Origin: Paenibacillus xylanilyticus
Lineage (GTDB): Bacteria; Bacillota; Bacilli; Paenibacillales; Paenibacillaceae
Reading direction: 5' to 3'
Length of the DNA stretch: 64,000 nt
Assembly (NCBI RefSeq): GCF_013359935.1
Contig: NZ_JABMCB010000206.1
Coordinates: 434,001 to 498,000 of the forward strand
Under the pieces are notes generated by a model, which saw only the letters and a list, made by a program, of their open reading frames with translations, did no database searches and was not told the origin of the DNA. This document shows positions 1 through 7,947 of this stretch, piece by piece. Each line of letters starts with the position of its first letter. Position 1 is the first letter of the stretch. Made by a program: the position numbers and the translations under genes.

Positions 1-1
1 G

Positions 2-484
2 ACAGAAGAGGCGCTGACTGCCTGTATCGATAATGTTCACGCCATTGCGGAAGGGAGATCCGACGGGGTAACGGCATTAATGGATGCACTAATTATTTCG
101 GGGGCCTCTATGTTGATCATCGATCATTCCCGTCCGGCATCCGGTGGTGAGCACCACATTTCGCATCGGTGGGAGATGGATTTGATGGTAGCGGGCCGCA
201 AACCTGTTCTGCATGGAGCCAAGGTGGGTGTAGCCTGTGCGCTCCTTGTGGAACGGTACAAGGAACTCGCACATTTGTCCAAAGAACCTGTGTTTGAGGT
301 GTACAGCACTTTGCCAGATGCGTCACAACTTGTGGCATGGCTCGAGCAGGTGGGGGGTCCGACGACAACAGAACAGCTTGGGGTAACGCCCGAAATGGTA
401 GAGCATGCTTTTGCAACAGCTCATACACTTAGAGAAAGGTATACAGGACTAAAATATATCAATGAGATCCTTAACGTTGGATAA
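2..484 (+). CDS. egsA: sn-glycerol-1-phosphate dehydrogenase, C-terminal part (5' end outside window)
   Basis: The reading frame is open from the left window edge, so the gene begins upstream; the visible 160 residues are the C-terminal part of a protein usually near 390-400 residues. It carries the family signature SRPASGGEHHISH followed by LHGAKVGV, the region that supplies the metal-binding histidines in AraM/EgsA-type glycerol-1-phosphate dehydrogenases, which reduce dihydroxyacetone phosphate to sn-glycerol-1-phosphate. The iron-containing alcohol dehydrogenase superfamily is the wider alternative. An internal ATG at 80 is not the start, because homologous-looking sequence continues upstream of it in frame. 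The neighbour that would reveal an arabinose or lipid context is not in the window. Confidence 0.85.
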   Translation, partial: TEEALTACIDNVHAIAEGRSDGVTALMDALIISGASMLIIDHSRPASGGEHHISHRWEMDLMVAGRKPVLHGAKVGVACALLVERYKELAHLSKEPVFEVYSTLPDASQLVAWLEQVGGPTTTEQLGVTPEMVEHAFATAHTLRERYTGLKYINEILNVG

Positions 485-674
485 AATGAATCGAGCTGTA
501 CCCTGAGGTAAAGAGATGATTACTTTTGCTGCTATATTTTGTACGTACAACTATAATATTTTTGAGGCATTAGTCGGAACAGGTTTTCTTGAGTGAACTT
601 TTTACTCATCAACGATACCGTTGGAGGAAGTAGAAGGATGGCCGAATAACAGTTCAATAGATCACGTCCAATTA

Positions 675-715
675 AAAAGGCTCTGCCTTCCCGGATGGGA
701 AGAACAGAGCCTTTT
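675..715 (-). terminator. Rho-independent terminator of the HTH gene
   Basis: An 11-bp stem (AAAAGGCTCTG with its complement) closes on a smaller inner stem. Read on the minus strand it ends in a T-rich run just downstream of the HTH gene stop. It could also stop transcription coming from the left. Confidence 0.8.
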
Positions 716-729
716 GTCTGTTCGCTCAT

Positions 730-1326
730 TTAGTTGGTGCGTTGGTCTTTCAGGATGACATCTGCGAACAAGATGGTTTTCGGGATGCGGAAAAATTGTT
801 CCGCTTGTTCCTGAAACGCAGCAGAAGGCAGCGTTCCCTGATGCAGCCATTTGCGGAAGGTGCCGGGATGAACCCCGATCCAGTGGCTGACATCTGTCAC
901 CGACAAATCATGGACCATACACAAGCCTGTCAGAATACGGTTGCTAACCGGAGAGCGGGTCACCGTACGCTTCATGAAACGGGAAGGCTCGGGCTGACAA
1001 ATGACCGGGCTTTTGCGCACCACTTCTTCATTGAAGAGGATGTGACGCGGGTAGCCTAGCAGTTGGCACGCCTTGTCCAAATTGGTACTGCCGGGTATCC
1101 GCCCCTCATACACCCACGCGCTCACGCTGCGTGATGAGATGGATAGATCTTCGGCTAACTGGGACAACTTGATATCATTGGCCATCAGCACGGCTAGAAG
1201 AACTCGGTTACGGATTTGACAGCGTGTCGGTTTTCGGAATCGTTTAACACGGACGCCTTTTCCCAAGTATTTACGGTTGATCAGAGACCACGCCTGGATG
1301 GAATGTTGTTCTGGTTGATTAGGCAT
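730..1326 (-). CDS. Putative regulator with two tandem HTH repeats
   Basis: This is a 198-residue protein started at the ATG at 1326, which has GGAGG four bases upstream; in-frame codons before it lack a site. Residues about 41-103 and 130-192 are two copies of the same module: a helix-turn-helix-like segment (LSQLAEDLSISSRSVSAWV against VTDVSHWIGVHPGTFRKWL), a GxxP turn, and a tail ending in PxxILF. Each copy resembles an XRE/Cro-type fold, so the protein could bind a dyad as a pseudo-dimer. I do not recognise a named family member. The gene stands alone, with a terminator downstream and a 450-bp gap upstream. A DNA-binding role is inferred from the HTH pattern only. Confidence 0.7.
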   Translation of the reverse strand: MPNQPEQHSIQAWSLINRKYLGKGVRVKRFRKPTRCQIRNRVLLAVLMANDIKLSQLAEDLSISSRSVSAWVYEGRIPGSTNLDKACQLLGYPRHILFNEEVVRKSPVICQPEPSRFMKRTVTRSPVSNRILTGLCMVHDLSVTDVSHWIGVHPGTFRKWLHQGTLPSAAFQEQAEQFFRIPKTILFADVILKDQRTN

Positions 1327-1773
1327 ATTTCCTCCGATTTTTTTAACCAAATACTACAATAAGAACCGGGGTACTTTCAAGTGCCGTGTGCACTGGTTTG
1401 ATTTAAGCTTAAACTGACGTGAGCAAGGAAGGAGGAATTATGGACTAGGGTATGCGCAATTCACTTCCTAGTATATTCCTAGATTACAATGTTTCACTAA
1501 ATTTCAGGGATCAAAAAGAACTCTGACATCAATAAATTAGGTCTTATGAATCATTCATAGGACTATTTTACTTTTCTCTGTTTTTTGTTGATCTTATGCG
1601 GATTTTTACCTAAAATTCACCAATATTATCGGGCGGCCATTGTGATCTTCCAGCGAAAAGATGCACAAATCCGAAAGTGATATCCGTGGGTTAAACCAGG
1701 CAATTGGTCTGTCAAAATCTATGACTCTTACATATCTTGTATAGTGATCAATTCAGAGGGAGGGGTGAAAAAC
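1327..1773. other. 447-bp intergenic gap with a ribosome-binding site, a two-codon ORF and a dyad
   Basis: No gene of normal size is visible. A strong Shine-Dalgarno sequence at 1428-1434 precedes ATG-GAC-TAG at 1440-1448. An inverted repeat at 1541-1563 (GTCTTATG with CATAGGAC, almost continuous through the centre) is followed by a T-rich stretch and resembles a weak terminator or an operator. The stretch may be the relic of a lost small gene. Confidence 0.45.
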
Positions 1774-2280
1774 GTGAGTCCAGCCATAAATACCTTTGCT
1801 GCTATTTCTGGAGCATTTGTAAGTTTTGCTTTTGGGGTGTGGGATGAATTGCTGAGTCTGCTCGTGATTGCCATGGCTGTGGATTATGTGACAGGTATCG
1901 CTGCAGCTGTAAGGTCGGGTACAGGTTTGAATAGCAACATTGGGTTCTGGGGACTTGCCCGAAAGGGGCTGATGCTGACCGTTATCCTTCTTGCTCACCG
2001 TATTGATCTGCTGATGGGGACAGATATCATCAAAGGAGGAGCCATCTATTTTTACCTCGTTAACGAGTTGATTTCCATTACGGAAAACTATGCGAGAATC
2101 GGACTTCCACTACCCAATAAGCTCAGACAGGCCATTGCTGTTCTGAAAAAGGAGGAGGAATTGTCTGACCGGGAGTGGTCTGTACCGCAAGTTCAAGCAC
2201 CCAAAGCTGATCCGAAAAGCCCTTCAGAGGAGGTAGGCCCTTCACTGGATCAAGACAAACCGGAAAAGAAAAGCTCGTAG
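1774..2280 (+). CDS. Phage holin family (holin_4_1-like) membrane protein
   Basis: The 168-residue product starts best at the GTG at 1774, ten bases after GGAGG; an upstream in-frame GTG at 1744 has no site. The first two thirds contain three to four hydrophobic segments with the family pattern LLVIAMAVDYVTGIAAA, then a GFWGLARKG turn and further helices. The last 50 residues are hydrophilic and rich in K, E, P and S, presumably cytoplasmic. The family includes TcdE/BhlA-type holins that make membrane lesions for lysis or toxin release. No endolysin or other phage gene lies next to it, so a domesticated chromosomal role is more likely than a prophage remnant. Confidence 0.75.
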   Translation: MSPAINTFAAISGAFVSFAFGVWDELLSLLVIAMAVDYVTGIAAAVRSGTGLNSNIGFWGLARKGLMLTVILLAHRIDLLMGTDIIKGGAIYFYLVNELISITENYARIGLPLPNKLRQAIAVLKKEEELSDREWSVPQVQAPKADPKSPSEEVGPSLDQDKPEKKSS

Positions 2281-2406
2281 TAACATCCTTTGTCATTTAG
2301 AGAACGTTTCCATGTATCCTTTCGCAATAGGTAACGTTATGATATATTTTGGTTACACGAAAATTCATTCATTTCCACTAATATACGCAAACGGGGTGCT
2401 TGTTCG

Positions 2407-2694
2407 ATGATTAAACATATTGTTCTTTTTAAAATGAAAGATCGTTCTCCGGAAACCATTGAGGCAGCTGCGAACGTTCTTCGCAATTTGCAAGGCAAAA
2501 TTGATGTCCTGGTCTCATTGGAAGTAGGTGTGGACGTACTTCGCTCCGACAGATCCTTCGACATTTCACTTACAGCCGAATTTGCTTCACTGGAAGATCT
2601 TCAGGCCTACCAGGTTCACCCGCTTCATCAGGAAGTAATCAAGTATATGAACGAAGTCAGAGAACAGTCGATCGCAGTGGACTATGAAATCTAA
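2407..2694 (+). CDS. Dabb-family (stress-responsive alpha/beta barrel) protein
   Basis: A 95-residue protein beginning MIKHIVLFKMK, the usual start of Dabb (dimeric alpha-beta barrel) proteins, and containing the later family segment LEDLQAYQVHPLHQEV. These small ferredoxin-like folds dimerise; members are stress-induced proteins or small-molecule enzymes, and the sequence does not tell which. The preceding bases are A/T-rich with a modest site (GGGGTGCTTG) before the ATG. It is followed after 46 bp by a 36-residue membrane peptide gene on the same strand. Cytoplasmic; no signal or membrane segment. Confidence 0.8.
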   Translation: MIKHIVLFKMKDRSPETIEAAANVLRNLQGKIDVLVSLEVGVDVLRSDRSFDISLTAEFASLEDLQAYQVHPLHQEVIKYMNEVREQSIAVDYEI

Positions 2695-2740
2695 ATCTAA
2701 TTCAATCATTTCATTCTGCAGTTGTTAAAGGAGACTGGGC

Positions 2741-2851
2741 ATGAGCGATTTAAGAGACGTTATGGAATTTTTATATATTTTTATCGTATTTTTGATCGCT
2801 TGTCCGGTGATGCTTTTCTGGCTTAAGCGAAGAGGAAAACGGAACCGATAA
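2741..2851 (+). CDS. 36-residue single-pass membrane protein
   Basis: A short ORF with an AAAGGAG site nine bases before its ATG. The product has an acidic N-terminus (MSDLRD), one hydrophobic segment at about residues 8-28, and a strongly basic tail (KRRGKRNR), which predicts an N-out/C-in single-span protein. It sits between the Dabb and DUF86 genes, 15 bp before the latter, and is probably cotranscribed. The function is unknown. The good site, the membrane-protein composition and the compact spacing argue that it is real. Confidence 0.6.
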   Translation: MSDLRDVMEFLYIFIVFLIACPVMLFWLKRRGKRNR

Positions 2852-2866
2852 TTCAGCGAACGGGAA

Positions 2867-3337
2867 GTGAACGCATTGTATCACGTAAACAGAGAACAGA
2901 TTGCCCGCAGGCTTGCTGCCGTGCCGGAGGTTGCCGAAGGGCTTCGCCGAGCATCACAAGCCTGGGATGGCAGTCTTATGCTGGGTTTGGTCCAGGAGCG
3001 TTGTCTACACCTGGCTATTGAGATTGTAACAGATGTGGGCAGCTATCTGATCGACGGTTTCATTATGCGGGACGCAAGCAGCTATGATGATATTATCCAG
3101 ATTAATCACGAAGAGAATGTTTTTGACGCTTCGACTTATGAGGTGCTCCGGCGTCTAGTCTCGCTGCGCAAGCCATTGGTACAGGACTACTTCAGCTGGA
3201 AGCGTGCAGAATTGCATCCGCTGAGCACAGAGGTGCCGGACATCCTGGAACAGTTTGCTGAGCAGGTCAGTGTTTATGTGGAGAAAGAACTTGGTCCGTT
3301 CCAGCATAATCAGATCGAGGGACAGAGTAAGGAATGA
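2867..3337 (+). CDS. yutE: DUF86 protein, YutE/HepT-like
   Basis: The 156-residue protein contains DGFIMRDASSYDDI at about residues 64-77, the diagnostic segment of YutE-type DUF86 proteins, and an all-helical pattern. HepT toxins of this fold carry an RX4-6HXY ribonuclease motif; here the matching stretch is RKPLVQDYF, so the histidine is replaced by glutamine. No MNT-type nucleotidyltransferase antitoxin lies beside it. It is therefore better read as a non-toxic housekeeping relative than as half of a HepT/MntA pair. It starts with GTG after a weak site, and its TGA overlaps a potential ATG upstream of the next gene, with which it is probably cotranscribed. Confidence 0.75.
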   Translation: MNALYHVNREQIARRLAAVPEVAEGLRRASQAWDGSLMLGLVQERCLHLAIEIVTDVGSYLIDGFIMRDASSYDDIIQINHEENVFDASTYEVLRRLVSLRKPLVQDYFSWKRAELHPLSTEVPDILEQFAEQVSVYVEKELGPFQHNQIEGQSKE

Positions 3338-3348
3338 GGGGAAGCAGC

Positions 3349-4314
3349 ATGACAAACGAAAGACAAGATGAACTAGATAAAAAGGATTCAAATGAAGTTC
3401 CTTCCGGGTTCCATCCCGTATACATGGTGGAGCTCTTATTCCGAGAGGAACCTGTGGTAAATCGGGTACAGTTACAGGATGCGCTGAGCCGGTATACCGG
3501 AAAAGTCCGTCTGGCTGTGAAGCAAATCAACGAACAACAGCCCTCGCAGAAAAAAATGGATGAAGCAGGGACGCATTCGGAGGAAGGCAATGCTTCAGCG
3601 TATAAGCAAGAGATGCTTGTTTTCTACCATCTGGATCATCAGGTTTCATTTGAGGAAGGGGCTATACCTGCACAGACCTGTATGCTCCCTGTTCACGGGA
3701 TCAAGGATCGTTCGCGTTTCGGAGGCGCAGTGCAGCAGGCATGGCACTGGCCTGAAGCGGGACAGGCAGTGAAGTCAGCAAGATACTCCATCCGGCTACA
3801 TGACATGTTCTCTGCAGCCATGCCGCGCAAACAGCGTCTGGAATTATTCCAAAATATGCTCCAGGCTGTAATGGAGGTTCTGCCTTGCGAGGGGATGTAC
3901 TGGTACGGCAGTGACAAACTGGTGGAGCCGGAAGCTTACATTCAATCACAGAAGCGGGAAGAACATCTCTACGCAGCGATGAATGTTCGTATGTATCAGG
4001 CAGGCGGGACTGAAGAACAGCGTGAACTGGTTATGGATACGGTTGGATTGTCTGCACTTGGTGTTCCTGATGTGCAGTGCCATTTTACAGGATTGGATCC
4101 GGATACGGTTGCCCAGACCTTACTTGGAGCAGCCTATTACATATTCGATCAGGGGGATGTTCTGCAGGACGGGCAGACGCTGGGATCTTCTGGAGGAAGA
4201 CGCTGGCGCTGTGAACATCAGGCTGCGCTAATTGCGCCAGGTCGTTATGTCATTGACCTCAATCCCGGAGATGCACATGCAGCTCAGCCGCTTGATTCAT
4301 CTCGGCATATTTGA
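3349..4314 (+). CDS. DUF4261 domain protein
   Basis: A 321-residue soluble protein of unknown function. The C-terminal third (roughly 220-310), with DTVGLSALGVPDVQCHF and a conserved LNPGDAHA end, looks like DUF4261. The first 60 residues are charged and probably flexible. I start at ATG 3349 because GAGGGG lies seven bases upstream; the alternative ATG at 3334 overlaps the DUF86 stop codon but lacks its own site. The tight spacing suggests cotranscription with the DUF86 gene. No catalytic motif, membrane segment or signal peptide is evident. Confidence 0.7.
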   Translation: MTNERQDELDKKDSNEVPSGFHPVYMVELLFREEPVVNRVQLQDALSRYTGKVRLAVKQINEQQPSQKKMDEAGTHSEEGNASAYKQEMLVFYHLDHQVSFEEGAIPAQTCMLPVHGIKDRSRFGGAVQQAWHWPEAGQAVKSARYSIRLHDMFSAAMPRKQRLELFQNMLQAVMEVLPCEGMYWYGSDKLVEPEAYIQSQKREEHLYAAMNVRMYQAGGTEEQRELVMDTVGLSALGVPDVQCHFTGLDPDTVAQTLLGAAYYIFDQGDVLQDGQTLGSSGGRRWRCEHQAALIAPGRYVIDLNPGDAHAAQPLDSSRHI

Positions 4315-4494
4315 TACTGACAATCGGGATAAGCAATAATGGGCTTAAAAAAGTTTTTGCCGTCTGGAGTGTCAGGTCAAGCCCTTGCTGCTTATACTGC
4401 ATCAACAGAGTAGGCATTCGCCCGGATCAATGAGCATCTGGATGTAGTTGCTTGTTATTCGGTACTTCATTAAAGGTAAAGGGAGAGATGCGAC

Positions 4495-4890
4495 GTGAAG
4501 GATTCAAACAAGGGTTTGTTGTGGGGAGCATTGATCGGTTCGGTAGTAGGTTCTGTGACAGCTCTGCTGCTCGCGCCAAAATCCGGTCGTGAGCTGCGTC
4601 AGGACATTTCGGAGGGTGCACGTCAGGTAACTGAAAAAGGGCAGGAACTGGCCGTCAAGGTCGGCGAGCAAAGCTCACAGATCGTATCCAAAGTTAAAGA
4701 AACGGCTGACGTTGTGATTCAGGATATCCAGTCCTGGCGGAATTGCGCAGAAGGGAAAGAATTGCGTGTGTCTGCCGTCATTGCCGATTCTGATTCGGCT
4801 GCAGACACTTCCATAGATAACAATGGGACGGAGTCTGGCATTGACGTGGTAGCGAAGCTGCCTGTGGATGATTCGAAGGACAATATCTGA
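4495..4890 (+). CDS. YtxH-family protein
   Basis: A 131-residue protein starting with GTG. The N-terminus has the YtxH hallmark: a short glycine-rich hydrophobic helix (GLLWGALIGSVVGSVTALL) followed directly by LAPKSGRELR, then an amphipathic helical stretch to about residue 80 and a variable acidic tail. YtxH proteins are general-stress, membrane-associated proteins of unknown mechanism. The gene is monocistronic, ending in a strong terminator 16 bp downstream. Its serine- and aspartate-rich C-terminus appears species-specific. Confidence 0.8.
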   Translation: MKDSNKGLLWGALIGSVVGSVTALLLAPKSGRELRQDISEGARQVTEKGQELAVKVGEQSSQIVSKVKETADVVIQDIQSWRNCAEGKELRVSAVIADSDSAADTSIDNNGTESGIDVVAKLPVDDSKDNI

Positions 4891-4905
4891 AGCAACGGCA
4901 GGTAT

Positions 4906-4945
4906 AAGCAGGCTTTCCTCGGAGAATGAGGAAAGCCTGCTTTGT
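4906..4945 (+). terminator. Terminator of the ytxH-like gene
   Basis: A perfect 15-bp stem (AAGCAGGCTTTCCTC and complement) with a 7-base loop, followed by a T-rich stretch. Confidence 0.9.
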
Positions 4946-5110
4946 TGTGTGCGTCAATGATCAAGAAGCACAGCATACGGCCATTTATTTGAACCCTGAG
5001 ATGAAATCGGGTAAGATGTAGGTACCTTTTTGCCGGAAAAATCATACGGTAGGATGAAAGCTCTGGAACCGAATCGTTATCAGAACCAATTTAATGAAGA
5101 AGGAAGCGGT

Positions 5111-5926
5111 GTGTTCGTGCAGCAAGCAATCGCTATATTAGACTCCGGTGTAGGGGGGTTGACCGTCGCCAAGGAAGTGATGCGTCAGCTCCCGCGGGAA
5201 AAGATCATTTATTTTGGAGATACTGCCCGGACACCGTACGGACCCCGTTCGTCCGAACAAGTGAAACAATTTACGGAACAAATCGTTGATTTCTTGATCC
5301 AATTCGATCCGAAGGTTATCGTAATCGCCTGTAATACCGCTACGGCAGCAGCGCTTGATTATATTCGGGCGAAGGTAAACGTGCCAGTTATAGGGGTTAT
5401 CCACCCCGGGGCGCGTGCTGCCATTACGGCTACCCGCACAGGGCGCATTGGCGTCATTGGTACAGTGGGAACGATAGGAAGTGGTGCATATACTTCGGCA
5501 CTTAAGCAGTTGTCCCCTTATATTGATGTCGTTAGTCAGGCTTGTCCTGCATTGGTGCCTCTGGTGGAGCAAGGTGAATTTCGTTCCGAACAAACAACGC
5601 TTACGGTGGAGCAGTCATTGGGCCAGATCAAACAACAGCCAATTGATTGTCTCATTTTGGGTTGCACCCACTATCCATTTCTCATGGAAACGATCCAGGA
5701 AGTCATGGGACAGGAAGTGAAATTGATTAGTTCGGCAGATGAGACGGCGAGGGAAATCAGTACGATTTTGTATGATAAACGAAAGCTGGCAAGTGGGAAT
5801 GAGACACCGGTGCATCAGTTTTTCTGTACGGGAGACCCGCGCATGTTCCAGAATATTACCCGCCAGTGGCTGGGGGAGCAAATCTCGAAAACGCCTGTCG
5901 TATGGCAGGTTACCCGATTGACGTAG
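5111..5926 (+). CDS. racE: Glutamate racemase
   Basis: Converts L-glutamate to D-glutamate for peptidoglycan, and in many bacilli for poly-gamma-glutamate. The frame extends upstream to 5030, but GTG 5111 follows an AAGGAAG site at good spacing and gives 271 residues, the normal family length. Visible family motifs are LDSGVGGL at the N-terminus, ACNTAT with the first catalytic cysteine, and LGCTHYPF with the second. The enzyme is cofactor-independent and cytoplasmic. A terminator follows. The peptidoglycan peptidase gene starts 235 bp downstream on the same strand, a loose functional grouping rather than an operon. Confidence 0.93.
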   Translation: MFVQQAIAILDSGVGGLTVAKEVMRQLPREKIIYFGDTARTPYGPRSSEQVKQFTEQIVDFLIQFDPKVIVIACNTATAAALDYIRAKVNVPVIGVIHPGARAAITATRTGRIGVIGTVGTIGSGAYTSALKQLSPYIDVVSQACPALVPLVEQGEFRSEQTTLTVEQSLGQIKQQPIDCLILGCTHYPFLMETIQEVMGQEVKLISSADETAREISTILYDKRKLASGNETPVHQFFCTGDPRMFQNITRQWLGEQISKTPVVWQVTRLT

Positions 5927-5989
5927 CTTAGCACTATTCATTCATACATGAGTTAATGTTGACGCTTAACCCACAGCACTCATAAGCCA

Positions 5990-6026
5990 ACCGGAGCCTT
6001 TCGAGCTCCGGTATTTTTATTTTTAT
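5990..6026 (+). terminator. Terminator of the glutamate racemase gene
   Basis: A 7-bp stem (ACCGGAG/CTCCGGT) followed by an A/T tract with two T runs. Confidence 0.8.
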
Positions 6027-6161
6027 ATGAATAGTGATCGAGACGGCTTGCGTGATTCATGTCACATGACGGACAACCGGGTTCGCATACATATTAGGGT
6101 AGAAACCATTATGAGCACAGGACAAGGAGAATTGCGTTCTCCTGCCGGGAAAGGAGACACC

Positions 6162-7391
6162 ATGGAACTTCAGTGGATTATTGTTCAGTCAGGGGACACC
6201 TTATCCCGCGTAGCCTCAGCGCATCATATGACAAGAGAATTGCTGGCTGCCCTGAACCCGGAAGCAGCAGCACAACCCTATTTGCTTGCTGGACAGATGC
6301 TGCGTATACTACCGGGAACCGGTCGAAGATATGCAGTTCAGCCTGGGGAGAGCGTGGGTTTGATAGCGGAACGTTTTGATTTGAATGAAGAGGAGCTGCG
6401 TGAGGCTAATCCCGAGTTTGCGAACGTTACGGATTGGTGCGGGCGTTGTATTCATATTCCGGATTCAAATGGCAAAACTATTGTCAGGCTGCAGGGCGAG
6501 TACGGGTATCGTGAAATGAACCGGGATATAGTTAAGCTTGTGAAGCAATACCCGTTTATCACCACAGGTTCAATCGGTACAAGTGTAATGGGGAAGTCTT
6601 TACCCTACTTGAAAATTGGCCAGGGAACGCGACATATTCACGTCAATGCTTCCGTGCACGCCAATGAATGGCTTACAACAGCGGTGGTCATGCGTTTTAT
6701 TGAAGACTATGCAAGAGCGTACAGTGCCCGCGCCCCATGGCACCAGTTTCAAACGGAACGATGGATGCGGGAAACGACGTTGTGGATTGTGCCGATGGTG
6801 AATCCCGATGGGGTTGAACTCGTTCAGGAAGGCGTCGTGAATGAACATCCCCACGCCAAGCAGCTGCTGGCCTGGAATGCTGGACGGAAACACTTTACCC
6901 ATTGGAAGGCCAATATTAGAGGAGTGGATCTTAACGATCAATTTCCGGCTCACTGGGAGGAAGAGGCAGCGCGAAGAGGAATTGTGTCACCTGGTCCCCG
7001 GGATTACGCGGGAACAGCCCCTTTATCTGAACCGGAAGCACGGGCACTTGCGCAGTGGACGGAACAACACAGCTTCGCTGCTGTCGTTTCCCTGCACAGT
7101 CAGGGGCAGGAGATCTACTGGAACTACCGCGATTTGGAGCCAAAAGAGAGTGCACCCTTATCGCGCAGGCTGGCCCGAGCCTCAGGTTACAAGGCAGTTA
7201 AGCTTGGCGGAAGTGATGCAGGATACAAAGACTGGTTTATTCAGCAGTTTCGGAAGCCTGGGTTCACGGTTGAGGTTGGGCTTGGGGTTAACCCATTACC
7301 AGTTGAACAGTTTGATGATATCTGTGTCGAGGTGGGCATGCTGCTGGCTGAGTTGCTGTCGGATGGGGATGCAGGGTCAGAGTCCACGTGA
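6162..7391 (+). CDS. LysM and M14-family peptidase (gamma-D-glutamyl-diaminopimelate endopeptidase type)
   Basis: A 409-residue protein started at ATG 6162, with AAAGGAG seven bases upstream; upstream in-frame codons look non-coding. Two LysM modules occupy about residues 5-50 and 55-100 (QSGDTLSRVA, QPGESVGLIA), binding peptidoglycan. The M14 zinc carboxypeptidase domain follows, with the zinc pair in NASVHANE, substrate-binding NPDG and RGVDLNDQFP, the third zinc ligand in SLHSQGQ and the catalytic glutamate in FTVEVG. The architecture matches endopeptidase I of Bacillus sphaericus and YqgT, which cleave the gamma-D-Glu-diaminopimelate bond in wall recycling or spores. No signal peptide is visible, as in sporulation-associated members. 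Confidence 0.88.
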   Translation: MELQWIIVQSGDTLSRVASAHHMTRELLAALNPEAAAQPYLLAGQMLRILPGTGRRYAVQPGESVGLIAERFDLNEEELREANPEFANVTDWCGRCIHIPDSNGKTIVRLQGEYGYREMNRDIVKLVKQYPFITTGSIGTSVMGKSLPYLKIGQGTRHIHVNASVHANEWLTTAVVMRFIEDYARAYSARAPWHQFQTERWMRETTLWIVPMVNPDGVELVQEGVVNEHPHAKQLLAWNAGRKHFTHWKANIRGVDLNDQFPAHWEEEAARRGIVSPGPRDYAGTAPLSEPEARALAQWTEQHSFAAVVSLHSQGQEIYWNYRDLEPKESAPLSRRLARASGYKAVKLGGSDAGYKDWFIQQFRKPGFTVEVGLGVNPLPVEQFDDICVEVGMLLAELLSDGDAGSEST

Positions 7392-7428
7392 TGAAACGTT
7401 CAGCTGGTCATCTTCGTATAAAAGAAAC

Positions 7429-7458
7429 GGGCGCTGTAACGGCGTCCCATCTTTTTTT
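7429..7458 (+). terminator. Terminator of the M14 peptidase gene
   Basis: An imperfect GC-rich stem (GGGCGC with GCGTCCC, one bulge) followed by seven T residues. Confidence 0.65.
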
Positions 7459-7547
7459 ATTGGATATCATATTGCTCTTGAACGGGTAATAAGTGGAATA
7501 CGATTATGTGCCTTTTCTGGCGCATGAAGAATATTGGAGGGGTTCAC

Positions 7548-7799
7548 ATGAAGTGGAGAAGACTGCTGTCGTTCAAACGATGGGCCGAGGTGTTCAAGAG
7601 ACTGCCCCGCCTATTGCGGGCTCCGCAGATCCCTTTGCATGAGAAATTGTTGTTCATCATCCCGGTTCTACTGTATTGGGTGTTGCCCGACGTGCTGCCG
7701 TTTATGCCTATCGATGATATCGGTGTTACTTTGCTGCTCATGAACTGGTTTGTTAGTCGTGCCGAGCGCAAATATCCGGTACTTCCGTCTCGTACCTAG
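7548..7799 (+). CDS. DUF1232-like small membrane protein
   Basis: An 83-residue protein with GGAGGGG ahead of ATG 7548. After a basic amphipathic N-terminus come two hydrophobic stretches, separated by DVLPFMPIDDIG, which recalls the DUF1232 pattern of a short helix, a PxDxIPDxxP-like turn and a second helix. The function of the family is unknown. The similarity is modest, so the assignment is tentative. It is flanked by a terminator upstream and a separate promoter downstream, so it is probably monocistronic. Confidence 0.6.
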   Translation: MKWRRLLSFKRWAEVFKRLPRLLRAPQIPLHEKLLFIIPVLLYWVLPDVLPFMPIDDIGVTLLLMNWFVSRAERKYPVLPSRT

Positions 7800-7850
7800 T
7801 CGAGATTTGAGATAAAACGGATCGTTTTACACCGATTTGCATCAATGTTA

Positions 7851-7879
7851 TTGCGAAGCGGAGTAACTTTCTTTACAAT
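7851..7879 (+). promoter_or_regulatory. Sigma-A-type promoter of the IscA-like/DUF1450 pair
   Basis: TTGCGA at 7851-7856 and TACAAT at 7874-7879 with a 17-bp spacer, placing the start near 7886, about 60 bases before the ribosome-binding site. Confidence 0.6.
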
Positions 7880-7947
7880 AGATGCTGGAGTTTAGAAATG
7901 CTGAAATTGTTGGAACCAGCAATTACAATATAGGAGATGAAGTTGAA

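Noticed and set aside
80..484. A complete small gene starting at ATG 80
   Set aside because: The frame and family-like sequence continue to the window edge, so this is the 3' part of a larger gene.
1774..2280. Prophage remnant
   Set aside because: A holin-like gene is present, but no endolysin, tail, integrase or attachment-site repeat is near it; surrounding genes are chromosomal.
2867..3337. HepT/MntA toxin-antitoxin module
   Set aside because: The ribonuclease histidine is missing and no MNT nucleotidyltransferase gene is adjacent.
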